Of a DNA stretch of 64,000 nt, positions 34,787 to 43,564 are shown one piece after another. The notes below the pieces were generated by a model that saw only the letters and a list, made by a program, of their open reading frames with translations, did not search any database and was not told the origin of the DNA. Source of the DNA: Methanolobus zinderi (lineage in GTDB: Archaea > Halobacteriota > Methanosarcinia > Methanosarcinales > Methanosarcinaceae); NCBI RefSeq assembly GCF_013388255.1, contig NZ_CP058215.1:434001-498000 (forward strand), read 5' to 3'. Position numbers and translations under genes: made by a program. Each line of letters begins with the position of its first letter. Position 1 is the first letter of the stretch.

Positions 34787-35491
34787 ATGGGTGAAGAGAA
34801 TAAAGGCTCAGGAGAAAATGAATCCGTAATAGAACTTGTTGATCTGTGCAAGAGCTATCAGGTGGGTGATATGGAGGTCCCTATCCTGAAAAGCATAGAT
34901 CTCTCTGTTAAAAAAGGCGAATTTGTTGCCATCATGGGTCCGTCAGGTTCGGGCAAAAGTACTCTTATGAATATGATCGGCTGTCTGGACAGGCCTACCT
35001 GCGGCAAGGTTGTTGTGATGGGCAAGGATGTCAACCAGCTTTCAGAGGTTGAGCTTGCAAGACTGCGTGGCTTTGAGATCGGCTTTGTGTTCCAGACATT
35101 CAATCTGGTTCCGAGGCTCAGTGCCATCCAGAATGTTGAACTGCCTACATATGCCAACAAGAAGGAGGGAATTGATGGCAGGAAAAGGGCGCAGGAACTG
35201 ATCGAACTTGTAGGATTACAGAATCGTATGAACTACAAACCCACAGAACTTTCCGGCGGTCAGCAGCAGAGGGTGGCAATAGCAAGGGCACTGATCAATG
35301 ATCCTTCTCTTATACTTGCCGACGAACCCACCGGAAACCTGGACTCGAAGACCGGTAACGAGATTATGAATATTTTCACTGACCTTCACGATAAGGGAAG
35401 AACTATCATCATGATCACACATGACCCGGAGCTTACAGGATATGCGGATCGTGTGGTCCACTTAAGAGACGGAGTAATAGGTGCAACATAA
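34787..35491 (+). CDS. MacB-type ABC transporter ATP-binding protein (cassette A)
   Basis: 234 residues from ATG 34787. Walker [14 protein letters not shown]-loop FVFQTFNLVPRL, signature LSGGQQQRVAIARALI, Walker [17 protein letters not shown], switch MITHDPEL. Nearly the same over its length as the cassette B ATPase at 39325 (both begin with a short charged lead, then KSYQxGxMEVPILxxIDL), so the cassettes are duplicates. The frame is open to 34751, but GGGGAAAAT before ATG 34787 and the following GEENKGSGEN linker favour this start. Followed after 9 bp by the COG1361 gene and then two permeases. Confidence 0.95.
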   Translation: MGEENKGSGENESVIELVDLCKSYQVGDMEVPILKSIDLSVKKGEFVAIMGPSGSGKSTLMNMIGCLDRPTCGKVVVMGKDVNQLSEVELARLRGFEIGFVFQTFNLVPRLSAIQNVELPTYANKKEGIDGRKRAQELIELVGLQNRMNYKPTELSGGQQQRVAIARALINDPSLILADEPTGNLDSKTGNEIMNIFTDLHDKGRTIIMITHDPELTGYADRVVHLRDGVIGAT

Positions 35492-35500
35492 GGAGGAAAC

Positions 35501-36745
35501 ATGCTGAATTCATCAGTTCCCGGAAAGATTTTGAAATACGCAATTAGTTTTGCAATTATACTTCTCTTATTGAGTATGCCTGCCACAGCAGCAGAGGGCG
35601 CGGACCTGCAGGTGAGCATACTGCGTTATGAACCCATACCCGCCGAGATCGGGGAGTATGTCACTGTCTGGGTAAAGTTGGAAAACCTGGGTTATGCGAG
35701 AGGTGACGATGTCAAGATCCGCATGGTTCCCGAATACCCATTCTCTCTTGATTCCCAGAGCAATGCCATAAAGGAAATAGGCATACTGACGCCTGATAAT
35801 GCGGCAGTTGAAGAATTCCGTCTTTTTGTGGATAACGATGCCAGGGAAGGTATAGAGACCATCGAGGTATGGTATCAGGAAGATACGGACAATACCTGGT
35901 ATAAAGAAGAGTTTGATATCCAGGTCGGCTCCACGACCTTTGACAGCAGGGGCAATGTGCAGCTTCAGGGCAGTCCTGGCATAGAACCCGAGGTCTTTAT
36001 GCCCGGTGACCGTGGGACAGTGCAAATAATGCTTATGAATATGGCCACCACGAATACCGTGACAGTGGATGGTGAGGAATATGATACGAATGCGCGTGTC
36101 CAGTCCGCAACCCTTGAGGCTCCGGAAGGGATAGTAGTTACCACGGACACTTATTACGGTAACGGGGTAATAGGACCGGGTGAGTCTCTCAACCTGACCT
36201 ATAATGTGATGGTTGAGGATGATGTGGAGGATGGTACATACTATCTGCAACTCTCAACCGTAGGAAGCTCACATGTCTATAACAACAACTGGCGAATTCC
36301 GCTCGAGGTAGACTCCTCTGCGGTAAGAGTTATTCCCTCGACCCCGCTCAGGATCGAGGATGGTGAAGGGACCATCGAGTTCGATGTGGCCAATATTCAT
36401 CCCAATGTGCTTTCATCGGTAAGCATACAGCTTGAGGCGGAAGGCTTTGAATTCTCCCCGGCTGAATACTTCATAGGCACGATGGATCCCGATGAGTTGT
36501 TCACAATAGAATTTGATGCGAATGCCATTGACCCGGAAGATGAACTCTCCTCAGAGCTTGTCATAAGTGCGGACTACAGGAACGGAATGAACGACCATGG
36601 CAGTGTTGTAAATGTCCGGGAGATCGAGCACGCACTGGTTGAGGAAGACAATCAGCTGGGTATTGCCATCGGTGTCCTGATAGTGGTGGCAATAGCTGTT
36701 GCAGGATATATGATGTATCGCCGCAGGAAGGAAAAAGAAGAATAA
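35501..36745 (+). CDS. COG1361-type extracellular protein with C-terminal anchor (cassette A)
   Basis: 414 residues. Signal peptide about 1-29 (ISFAIILLLLSMPATAAEGA), then NEW3/COG1361 beta domains: VSILRYEPIPAEIGEYVTVW, PEVFMPGDRGTVQIMLMN, GTYYLQLSTVGSSHVYNNNW, FEFDVANIHP-type segments, a transmembrane helix (GIAIGVLIVVAIAVAGYMMY) and RRRKEKEE. About 420-residue paralogue in cassette B matches it segment by segment. AGGAGG sits just before the ATG, and the gene lies between its ATPase and permease, which argues for a physical role in the transporter. Candidate extracellular adaptor or substrate chaperone (inference). Confidence 0.87.
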   Translation: MLNSSVPGKILKYAISFAIILLLLSMPATAAEGADLQVSILRYEPIPAEIGEYVTVWVKLENLGYARGDDVKIRMVPEYPFSLDSQSNAIKEIGILTPDNAAVEEFRLFVDNDAREGIETIEVWYQEDTDNTWYKEEFDIQVGSTTFDSRGNVQLQGSPGIEPEVFMPGDRGTVQIMLMNMATTNTVTVDGEEYDTNARVQSATLEAPEGIVVTTDTYYGNGVIGPGESLNLTYNVMVEDDVEDGTYYLQLSTVGSSHVYNNNWRIPLEVDSSAVRVIPSTPLRIEDGEGTIEFDVANIHPNVLSSVSIQLEAEGFEFSPAEYFIGTMDPDELFTIEFDANAIDPEDELSSELVISADYRNGMNDHGSVVNVREIEHALVEEDNQLGIAIGVLIVVAIAVAGYMMYRRRKEKEE

Positions 36746-36757
36746 GGTGCTGGCTTA

Positions 36758-37972
36758 ATGCTGAGTCTGAAGCAGTCTCTGGAGATATCTCTGGGAAGTA
36801 TCGGCAGCTCCAAACTGAGGTCTGCACTTACTACCCTTGGTATTATCATAGGGGTTGCTGCGGTCATTGCCAATGTATCACTGGGAGCAAGTTTCAATGA
36901 GTTCTTTAACGACGAGATAGGTGCAGTGGGCTCCAACTTCATTGTTATCTATAGTCAGAATGATAATATCTTTTTCGAGAACCAGCTTGAACTGATAAGG
37001 AATACACCCGGGGTTGTAGGTGTGTCTCCCATAAATCAGCAAATGGCCCAGGTTACCTACCTTTCGACCTCGCGTCAGATAGATATTCAGGGAGTGAACT
37101 CTGACTATGCCGAAGTTGCTAATTTTAATATGGATTCAGGTACCTTTCTTGATGATAACGACCAGTATGTGGCAGTACTGGGTGCCGAGGTTGCGAATGA
37201 GAAATTCGACAGGAAGATATCCGTAAAGAATCCGATTGAAATTACCTTCAGGCGAGAGGATGGTGGAGTAATTACACAAAAATTCATCGTCAAGGGCGTG
37301 GTCCAGGATCCAAACACAACCTTTGCCCAGACAGGGGTCGAACCCGAGATCCGCATTTTCATTCCCATCGATACCATGAATGAGATACTGGGTGTTGACT
37401 ACTACGGTGGTTTCTTCGTAAAAGCCGAGAGTCTTGAAGCCGTGGGTCCGACAGGTGAGGAAATAGATAAACGTCTGGCACGCAGTCTGGGGGTTCCCAG
37501 CAGGGACCTTGAGAATGATGATGCGAAGCCCTATGTTCTATTCGATCAGCTTGAGATATTAGAGCAGACCAATCAGCTCTCAACCGCACTTACGGCTTTG
37601 CTGACCTCGGTTGCACTCATTTCATTGATAGTTGGTTCCATCGGTATCATGAACATCATGCTGGTGACAGTAGCTGAGAGGACAAAGGAGATCGGACTGC
37701 TCAAGTCTCTGGGCTACACAAAAAACGATATACTGGCACTTTTCATTATCGAGTCAATGGTAGTGGGGCTGATTGGCGGAATACTCGGGACTGCCATGGG
37801 TATAGGGGCGGCACTTATTGTTAATAATTACCTGGAACTACCCAATATCTTCCCGGTTGAACAGATATTTATTGGCTTTGCGGTAGCCATTATAGTCGGC
37901 CTGATAGCAGGTGTATATCCTGCCAATAAGGCAGCTAACATGAATCCGGTAGAGGCATTGAGGAAGGAATAA
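36758..37972 (+). CDS. MacB-type ABC transporter permease 1 (cassette A)
   Basis: 404 residues. N-terminal amphipathic lead MLSLKQSLEISLGSIGSSK, first helix in LTTLGIIIGVAAVIANVSLG, a MacB-type extracellular core (about 45-275, with LDDNDQYVAVLGAEVANEKF), helices at about 285-310, 330-355 and 370-390, coupling segment AERTKEIGLLKSLGYTKNDI, and ending PANKAANMNPVEALRKE. Starts 12 bp after the COG1361 gene. The second permease follows 7 bp later, so cassette A probably forms a heterodimeric transporter. Closest relative in the window is the cassette B permease (41308), not its immediate neighbour. Confidence 0.95.
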   Translation: MLSLKQSLEISLGSIGSSKLRSALTTLGIIIGVAAVIANVSLGASFNEFFNDEIGAVGSNFIVIYSQNDNIFFENQLELIRNTPGVVGVSPINQQMAQVTYLSTSRQIDIQGVNSDYAEVANFNMDSGTFLDDNDQYVAVLGAEVANEKFDRKISVKNPIEITFRREDGGVITQKFIVKGVVQDPNTTFAQTGVEPEIRIFIPIDTMNEILGVDYYGGFFVKAESLEAVGPTGEEIDKRLARSLGVPSRDLENDDAKPYVLFDQLEILEQTNQLSTALTALLTSVALISLIVGSIGIMNIMLVTVAERTKEIGLLKSLGYTKNDILALFIIESMVVGLIGGILGTAMGIGAALIVNNYLELPNIFPVEQIFIGFAVAIIVGLIAGVYPANKAANMNPVEALRKE

Positions 37973-37979
37973 GTTCACT

Positions 37980-39194
37980 ATGATAGACATCAGGCAGGCA
38001 TCTGGAATTGCAGTCGGAAGCATCAGGAGTGCAAAACTGCGCTCGACCCTGACCACACTGGGGATAATCATAGGTGTGGCTGCGGTTGTTGCCAATGTCT
38101 CACTTGGTACGAGTTTCAACCAGTACTTCACCGATGAGCTCGGCTCCCTTGGTTCCAATTTCATTATCATCTACAGTCAGGATGTCAATATCTTCTATGA
38201 CGAACAACTTGAGGTCATACGGAATACTCCCGGAGTGGTGGGTGCATCGGCCTTTAACCAGCAAACAGCAGCGGTTACCTATCTTTCGGCTACGCGCCAG
38301 ATTGATGTCCAGGGGGTGGGAGAGGATTCACAGGACATATCCAACCTGGTAGTGGATGAGGGTAATTTCCTGACCGATAAGGACAGGTATGTTGCTGTTC
38401 TTGGAAGGGAGGTTGCCGAGGAGAAGTTCGATAAGGAAGTGTCTATCAAGAACTATATTGACATAACCTTCCGCAGGAACGATGGCAGCACCGTCACCCG
38501 TAAGTTCCGGGTCAAGGGAATACTCGAAGGTGAGGACAATACTTTCGTACAGGGTGGTCCTGACAGGGATGTGAGCATCTATATTCCAATCGATACCATG
38601 AATGAGATTCTTGGGGTCGAGGATTACAGTGGTTTTTCCGCCAAGACAGAATCAGCGGAAGATGTCAGGGAGGTTTCAGAACAGGTGGATAAACGGCTTG
38701 CAAGAAATCTCGGTGTTTCCGCACGTGAACTCGATAATGAGGATGCAAAACCATATCGTATCTTCGACCAGGCTGATATTCTGGAACAACTGGATTCTCT
38801 TGCAAATTCCCTCACGATACTGATCACGGTTATCGCACTTGTGGCTCTGATAGTCGGCTCTATCGGTATCATGAACATCATGCTTGTAACCGTAACCGAG
38901 AGAACAAAGGAGATCGGACTTTTCAAGGCATTGGGTTTTACAAGGTCCGATATTCTGACTCTTTTCATGCTGGAATCGGTAATTGTCGGAATAATAGGCG
39001 GTATTCTTGGCACACTTCTGGGAATGATCGGTTCTTTTGCTGTTGAAACCTACCTCGATATTCCCAGGGTGTTTCCACCTTATCTTATACTTCTGGGCTT
39101 TTTCATATCCTTTGTCGTAGGACTTGTGGCAGGTGTGTATCCTGCAAGCAGGGCTTCCAGACTGAATCCGGTGGAAGCTTTGCGACATGAATGA
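37980..39194 (+). CDS. MacB-type ABC transporter permease 2 (cassette A)
   Basis: 404 residues with the same layout as the preceding gene: MIDIRQASGIAVGSIRSAK, LTTLGIIIGVAAVVANVSLG, extracellular core with LTDKDRYVAVLGREVAEEKF, coupling segment TERTKEIGLFKALGFTRSDI, and ending PASRASRLNPVEALRHE. It shares most of its conserved blocks with the permease at 36758 but differs throughout the extracellular core and last helix, so the two have diverged since duplication. Last gene of the cassette A operon; a 130-bp gap with promoter motifs follows before cassette B. Confidence 0.95.
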   Translation: MIDIRQASGIAVGSIRSAKLRSTLTTLGIIIGVAAVVANVSLGTSFNQYFTDELGSLGSNFIIIYSQDVNIFYDEQLEVIRNTPGVVGASAFNQQTAAVTYLSATRQIDVQGVGEDSQDISNLVVDEGNFLTDKDRYVAVLGREVAEEKFDKEVSIKNYIDITFRRNDGSTVTRKFRVKGILEGEDNTFVQGGPDRDVSIYIPIDTMNEILGVEDYSGFSAKTESAEDVREVSEQVDKRLARNLGVSARELDNEDAKPYRIFDQADILEQLDSLANSLTILITVIALVALIVGSIGIMNIMLVTVTERTKEIGLFKALGFTRSDILTLFMLESVIVGIIGGILGTLLGMIGSFAVETYLDIPRVFPPYLILLGFFISFVVGLVAGVYPASRASRLNPVEALRHE

Positions 39195-39234
39195 TGCTGG
39201 TCATTTATAATCTACCTTTTTTTGGCTAACCTGT

Positions 39235-39291
39235 CGATTTATAGAAATGCTTAAGTACTTTTAGCATGTAGTCTAATTTGTCGATAAATAG
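39235..39291 (+). promoter_or_regulatory. Promoter region of cassette B with repeated CGATWWATAG
   Basis: CGATTTATAG (39235-39244) and CGATAAATAG (39282-39291) repeat the element found at 34611 before cassette A. Between them ATGCT...AGCAT forms a short inverted repeat. The second copy lies 34 bp before ATG 39325 and could contain the TATA box. Same-spaced regulatory elements before both paralogous operons suggest common control. Confidence 0.35.
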
Positions 39292-39324
39292 TCAGGTTTT
39301 ACGACGAAAACTAGAGGTATATTA

Positions 39325-40038
39325 ATGGTTGGCAGTAGTTTGAATGGTTCGGATTCGGATTCCATATGGAATGTAATTACAATAAATGGTCTGAAAAAGA
39401 GTTACCAGCTTGGTGAGATGGAAGTTCCCATTCTCCACGGTATCGATCTCAATGTTAAAAAGGGTGAGTTTGTCGCTATCATGGGTCCTTCCGGTTCAGG
39501 CAAAAGTACTCTGATGAATATGATAGGATGTCTTGACAGACCGACAGGCGGCAGTGTCCGGTTGATGGGAAAGGACACTGCTTCCATATCGGATAATGAA
39601 CTTGCGGAACTGCGTGGTTTTGAGATTGGCTTTGTTTTTCAGAACTTCAATCTGATCCCACGCCTGAGTGCATATGAGAATGTGCTTCTCCCCACCTATT
39701 CAAACTCGAAGAAGAATATCGATGCAGCACAGAGAGCAAAGGACCTGCTGACTCTGGTAGGTCTTGATGACAGGCTGCATCACAAGCCAACCGAACTTTC
39801 CGGTGGGCAGCGCCAGAGGGTTGCAATAGCCCGCTCGATGATAAACGACCCTTCCCTGATACTTGCGGATGAGCCTACGGGTAATCTGGATTCAAAAACA
39901 AGTGAAGAGATCATGGGGATCTTCTCCGAACTTCACGGTAAGGGTTGTACTATTGTTATGATCACACACGATCCTGAGATGAAAAAATATGTGGACCGGG
40001 TCGTGCTGATAAGGGATGGAAAGATCGAAAATAATTGA
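39325..40038 (+). CDS. MacB-type ABC transporter ATP-binding protein (cassette B)
   Basis: 237 residues. Walker [14 protein letters not shown]-loop [12 protein letters not shown], signature [16 protein letters not shown], Walker [17 protein letters not shown], switch VMITHDPEM. Close paralogue of the cassette A ATPase, including the short N-terminal tail before [21 protein letters not shown] 39325 follows AGAGGTATATTA. Ten base pairs after its stop comes the COG1361 gene, then a single permease, so cassette B lacks the second permease of cassette A and may work as a homodimer. Confidence 0.95.
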   Translation: MVGSSLNGSDSDSIWNVITINGLKKSYQLGEMEVPILHGIDLNVKKGEFVAIMGPSGSGKSTLMNMIGCLDRPTGGSVRLMGKDTASISDNELAELRGFEIGFVFQNFNLIPRLSAYENVLLPTYSNSKKNIDAAQRAKDLLTLVGLDDRLHHKPTELSGGQRQRVAIARSMINDPSLILADEPTGNLDSKTSEEIMGIFSELHGKGCTIVMITHDPEMKKYVDRVVLIRDGKIENN

Positions 40039-40048
40039 AGTGGTTGAT

Positions 40049-41284
40049 ATGGCTGAAATAAAAGATTCTATTCGGAAGATTATAGGTTCAATACTTTGTA
40101 TCGGATTGTTATTCTCTGCACTTATGGCCCCTGCATCGGCAGACTCGGCTGCAAATCTCAAGGTGGATATTATAGAATACGATCCGTTCCCTGCACAGAT
40201 CGGTGAATATGTTGATGTGTCTGTAAAGGTCGAGAATATCGGTTATGGCCGTGCGGATGCAGTATCCATGAAACTTGAGCCCGAATATCCTTTCTCTCTG
40301 GACTCAGAAAAGAATGCGATAAAAAAGGTTGGTATTCTTTCACCCGAAGATGCTGCGGTAAAAGAGTATCGCCTCTTCGTGGATGATGGCGCCAGGGTCG
40401 GTACAGGCAGCGTTGACATATATTACCAGACCGATTCAGGCGACACATGGTTCAGGAAAACCTTTGACCTGAAAGTCGGCTCGGCTTCATTTGACAGTAA
40501 AGGCACTTTACAGCTTGATTCTGTGACAAGCGATCCTGAAGTTTTCATGCCGGGTGACAGAGGTACAATAAGTTTTACTCTTACCAATACCGCGACAAGC
40601 AACTCTGTGACTATAGATGGTGTCGAATATGACACAAATGCCAGGGTGCAGTCTGCGGTTCTGAAAGGTTCTGAAGGTATAGAAATCAAAAGTGACAGTT
40701 ACGAAGGTTCCGGTGTGATCGGTCCCGGTGATTCCCTATCTTTAAGTTACAATGTTGAGGTAAGCGAAGAAACCGGGGATGGTACATACTATCTTCAGCT
40801 CTCGACGGTGGGAAATTCCTACGAGTATAACAGCAACTGGAGAATCCCCCTCACAGTTGATTCTTCAGCAATTAAGGTAATACCTTCAAAACCACTGGTA
40901 ATCACGAATGGTGAAGGTAGTTTCGAGTTCGATGTGGCTAACATGCATCCCAATACACTCAACTCAGTAAGTGTAAGATTGTATTCTGATGAACTTAATT
41001 TTGCCCCTGAGGAGTACTATATAGGTTCAATGGATTCGGATGAGCTGTTCACCATTGAGATCAAGGCAACAGGTGACGGTGAAAAGGAAGCCTATCCTGT
41101 ATCAATTGAGGTTGAGTACAAAAACGGGATCAACGAGCATGTAACCGAAATAGGTAGCCGTGAAGTGACAACGGTCTCCGAGAATGAAGGCGGTAACAAT
41201 ACTGTTGCAGCAGGTCTGGGTATAGCTGTTTTGCTGGGACTACCTGCTGTGTTCCTGTACAGACGCAGAAAGCAGAATAACTGA
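40049..41284 (+). CDS. COG1361-type extracellular protein with C-terminal anchor (cassette B)
   Basis: 411 residues from ATG 40049. Signal peptide with KIIGSILCIGLLFSALMAPA, then domains matching the cassette A protein in order: VDIIEYDPFPAQIGEYVDVS, DPEVFMPGDRGTISFTLTN, GTYYLQLSTVGNSYEYNSNW, FEFDVANMHPNTLNSVSV, and a terminal helix (VAAGLGIAVLLGLPAVFLY) with RRRKQNN. The frame opens at 40016 inside the ATPase gene, but the signal peptide and GGTTGAT before ATG 40049 settle the start. Expected to sit on the outer face beside the MacB permease encoded next. Confidence 0.87.
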   Translation: MAEIKDSIRKIIGSILCIGLLFSALMAPASADSAANLKVDIIEYDPFPAQIGEYVDVSVKVENIGYGRADAVSMKLEPEYPFSLDSEKNAIKKVGILSPEDAAVKEYRLFVDDGARVGTGSVDIYYQTDSGDTWFRKTFDLKVGSASFDSKGTLQLDSVTSDPEVFMPGDRGTISFTLTNTATSNSVTIDGVEYDTNARVQSAVLKGSEGIEIKSDSYEGSGVIGPGDSLSLSYNVEVSEETGDGTYYLQLSTVGNSYEYNSNWRIPLTVDSSAIKVIPSKPLVITNGEGSFEFDVANMHPNTLNSVSVRLYSDELNFAPEEYYIGSMDSDELFTIEIKATGDGEKEAYPVSIEVEYKNGINEHVTEIGSREVTTVSENEGGNNTVAAGLGIAVLLGLPAVFLYRRRKQNN

Positions 41285-41307
41285 TGGAAGTTTCAGGTGG
41301 ATTCACT

Positions 41308-42522
41308 ATGCTCAGCCTAACACATTCCGTTAAAATGGCACTGGGTAGTATCGGCAGTTCTAAAATGAGATCTGCACTTACCACCCTTGGTATTGTCATC
41401 GGTGTTGCAGCGGTGATCGCCAATGTTTCTCTGGGAGCGAGTTTCAATGAGTTCTTTACAGAGGAAATAGGTTCGGTGGGTAATAATTTCATTATTGTAG
41501 AAGGTAAAAAATCCAATCTTTTCCATGATAGTGAATTGGAACTGATAAAGAATACCCCCGGAATAACCGGTGTCTCTCCTTTAAGTCAGGAGGTAGCCGA
41601 AACCAGGTTCATCTCCACTACCCGACAGATACAGGTACAGGGTGTTTCCCAGGATTATGAGCAAGTCGCGAACATCGAAATGGAGTCCGGAAGTTTCCTT
41701 GATGACAATGACAAATACATGGCGGTTCTGGGACATGATGTAGCCTATGAGAAATTCGATAAGAAGATATCGGAAAAGAATACCATTGAGCTGACGTTCA
41801 CAAGAGCGGACGGCGAGGTTGTGACCCAGAAGTTCAAGGTCAAGGGTATAATACAAGATCCCGATACCACCTTTGTTCAAAGCGGTATCGAGTCCGATGT
41901 CAGGATATTCATCCCCGTTTCAACCATGAACGAGATCATGGGAGAAGATTACTATTGGGGATTCTTTGCGGCTGCATCAAGTCTGGAATCCATAGATGAT
42001 GTTACTGACGAACTTGATAAAAGGCTTGCAAGGGACCTTGGTGTTTCATCCAGGGATATTGATAATGAAGATGCAAAGCCATATGCCCTGATGAACCAGG
42101 CCGAAATACTGGAAGAGGTCGATCAGCTGTCTGCTGCCCTTGGATCTCTGCTTACTTCAGTTGCGTTGATCTCACTGATCGTGGGTTCCATTGGTATCAT
42201 GAACATCATGCTGGTAACCGTTACTGAAAGGACAAATGAGATAGGTATCATGAAATCCCTGGGTTACAAGAATCATGAAGTACTTTCCCTGTTCATTGTG
42301 GAATCAATGGTAGTGGGACTGATCGGAGGTGTACTTGGCACAGGTCTTGGGGTACTTGGTGCCTATCTGGCAGACAGTGCCATGGGACTGCCGTATATCT
42401 TCCCTCTTGACCTGATCTTTGTGGGAATGTTCGTATCGATCATCGTAGGGCTGCTTGCAGGTGTATATCCTGCCAACAAGGCTGCAAAGATGAATCCTGT
42501 GGACGCGTTAAGACATGAATGA
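41308..42522 (+). CDS. MacB-type ABC transporter permease (cassette B)
   Basis: 404 residues. The N-terminus MLSLTHSVKMALGSIGSSKM and LTTLGIVIGVAAVIANVSLG align with cassette A permease 1, as do LDDNDKYMAVLGHDVAYEKF and the coupling segment TERTNEIGIMKSLGYKNHEV; ends PANKAAKMNPVDALRHE. The frame opens at 41284, overlapping the previous stop, but GGTGGATTCACT before ATG 41308 and the paralogue alignment fix the start. Sole permease of cassette B. The following small membrane protein begins 21 bp later and may belong to the operon. Confidence 0.95.
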   Translation: MLSLTHSVKMALGSIGSSKMRSALTTLGIVIGVAAVIANVSLGASFNEFFTEEIGSVGNNFIIVEGKKSNLFHDSELELIKNTPGITGVSPLSQEVAETRFISTTRQIQVQGVSQDYEQVANIEMESGSFLDDNDKYMAVLGHDVAYEKFDKKISEKNTIELTFTRADGEVVTQKFKVKGIIQDPDTTFVQSGIESDVRIFIPVSTMNEIMGEDYYWGFFAAASSLESIDDVTDELDKRLARDLGVSSRDIDNEDAKPYALMNQAEILEEVDQLSAALGSLLTSVALISLIVGSIGIMNIMLVTVTERTNEIGIMKSLGYKNHEVLSLFIVESMVVGLIGGVLGTGLGVLGAYLADSAMGLPYIFPLDLIFVGMFVSIIVGLLAGVYPANKAAKMNPVDALRHE

Positions 42523-42543
42523 AATTAGAGTTGAGGAGTTAAT

Positions 42544-42780
42544 ATGATAGACAGTCTATTTATCGGAATTCCCTTTCTGATGGTCTTTCTCTTCTTCGGG
42601 ATAGGCATAGTAGGGACCATTTTCTGGATATGGATGCTCGTGGATTGTGCCATGAAAGAACCCTCACAGGGTAATGATAAGCTGATTTGGGTGATCATAA
42701 TCCTCTTTACCCATCTCCTGGGAGCTTTACTGTATTTCTTTGTGAGAAGGCCACAAAGGATTCGGGAATATGGCAGATAA
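42544..42780 (+). CDS. PLDc_N-type small membrane protein
   Basis: 78 residues: two hydrophobic helices around a short polar hinge (FGIGIVGTIFWIWMLVDCAMKE ... KLIWVIIILFTHLLGALLYFFV) and a basic tail RRPQRIREYGR. This is the phospholipase D-nuclease N-terminal (PLDc_N) pattern, a stand-alone membrane module of unknown role. GAGGAG lies just before the ATG (GTTGAGGAGTTAAT). It follows cassette B by 21 bp and could be an accessory of that transporter (inference). Confidence 0.8.
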   Translation: MIDSLFIGIPFLMVFLFFGIGIVGTIFWIWMLVDCAMKEPSQGNDKLIWVIIILFTHLLGALLYFFVRRPQRIREYGR

Positions 42781-42870
42781 GGATCGTCTGATTCCGCTTT
42801 AAAAGCTGGAATGATCAGATATTTAAAATTGATTCGTAAAAACATTGGATTTATTTACAGAGAGACAACA

Positions 42871-43524
42871 ATGCGTGAACAAATAGGTGCACTGGCGAAT
42901 TTCGTGAACGTTGCTTTCAGGAAGCAGACCTACCTGAATATTCTGTATTTGCTGTTCACATTTCCCCTTGGTACCGCTTACTTCGTATTTCTGGTAAGCG
43001 GCCTGTCACTGGGATTCAGTCTGGTGATCATATGGGTAGGCATTCCCATACTCATACTGATATTCCTGGCCTGGTGGGAAATTGCATCATTTGAACGTCA
43101 GCTTGCGATATGGCTTCTGGATGTGAATATATCTCCAATGTCCCGGGGTCCGGCTACTGATGACAGTATTGTTGGCAAAGGTGTGAAAAGATTGAAGAAT
43201 CCCGTTACATGGAAATCCCTGCTTTATCTTATCCTGAAATTCCCCATGGGTATCCTGTCCCTTGTGGTTACGGTAGTTCTTATAACATTGACACTGAGTA
43301 TGGTGCTGTCTCCGGTATTGTATCACTTCAGTCCCATATACATTGGCCCGTTCCTGGTAGATACTCTGTCTGAAGCTCTTGTCACGGCAGTTATAGGCAT
43401 ATTTGTGGGGATTGTTTCATTGCATCTTATGAACCTGCTTGCAGAGCTGGCCGGTCATATGGCAGTGTTGCTGCTTGGAAGTTCACAGGGGAATGGCAGA
43501 GAGGTTTCTGAGCAGGAAAACTAA
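42871..43524 (+). CDS. Membrane protein with putative sensor domain (PF13796-like)
   Basis: 217 residues from ATG 42871. Four main hydrophobic stretches: LNILYLLFTFPLGTAYFVFL, SLVIIWVGIPILILIFLAWW, LILKFPMGILSLVVTVVLIT and AVIGIFVGIVSLHLMNLLAE. The spacing, the WWEIASFERQLAIWLL segment and the repeated FP-(L/M)-G resemble the putative sensor domain found fused to histidine kinases; here it stands alone. An earlier in-frame ATG (42811) exists, but the intervening ATATTTAAAATTG looks like a TATA box, so I prefer the later start. Likely an independent gene next to regulators. Confidence 0.72.
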   Translation: MREQIGALANFVNVAFRKQTYLNILYLLFTFPLGTAYFVFLVSGLSLGFSLVIIWVGIPILILIFLAWWEIASFERQLAIWLLDVNISPMSRGPATDDSIVGKGVKRLKNPVTWKSLLYLILKFPMGILSLVVTVVLITLTLSMVLSPVLYHFSPIYIGPFLVDTLSEALVTAVIGIFVGIVSLHLMNLLAELAGHMAVLLLGSSQGNGREVSEQEN

Positions 43525-43564
43525 TCTTTATTTTTTAGAATTTGACAGGTTTAGAAAAAAGTAG

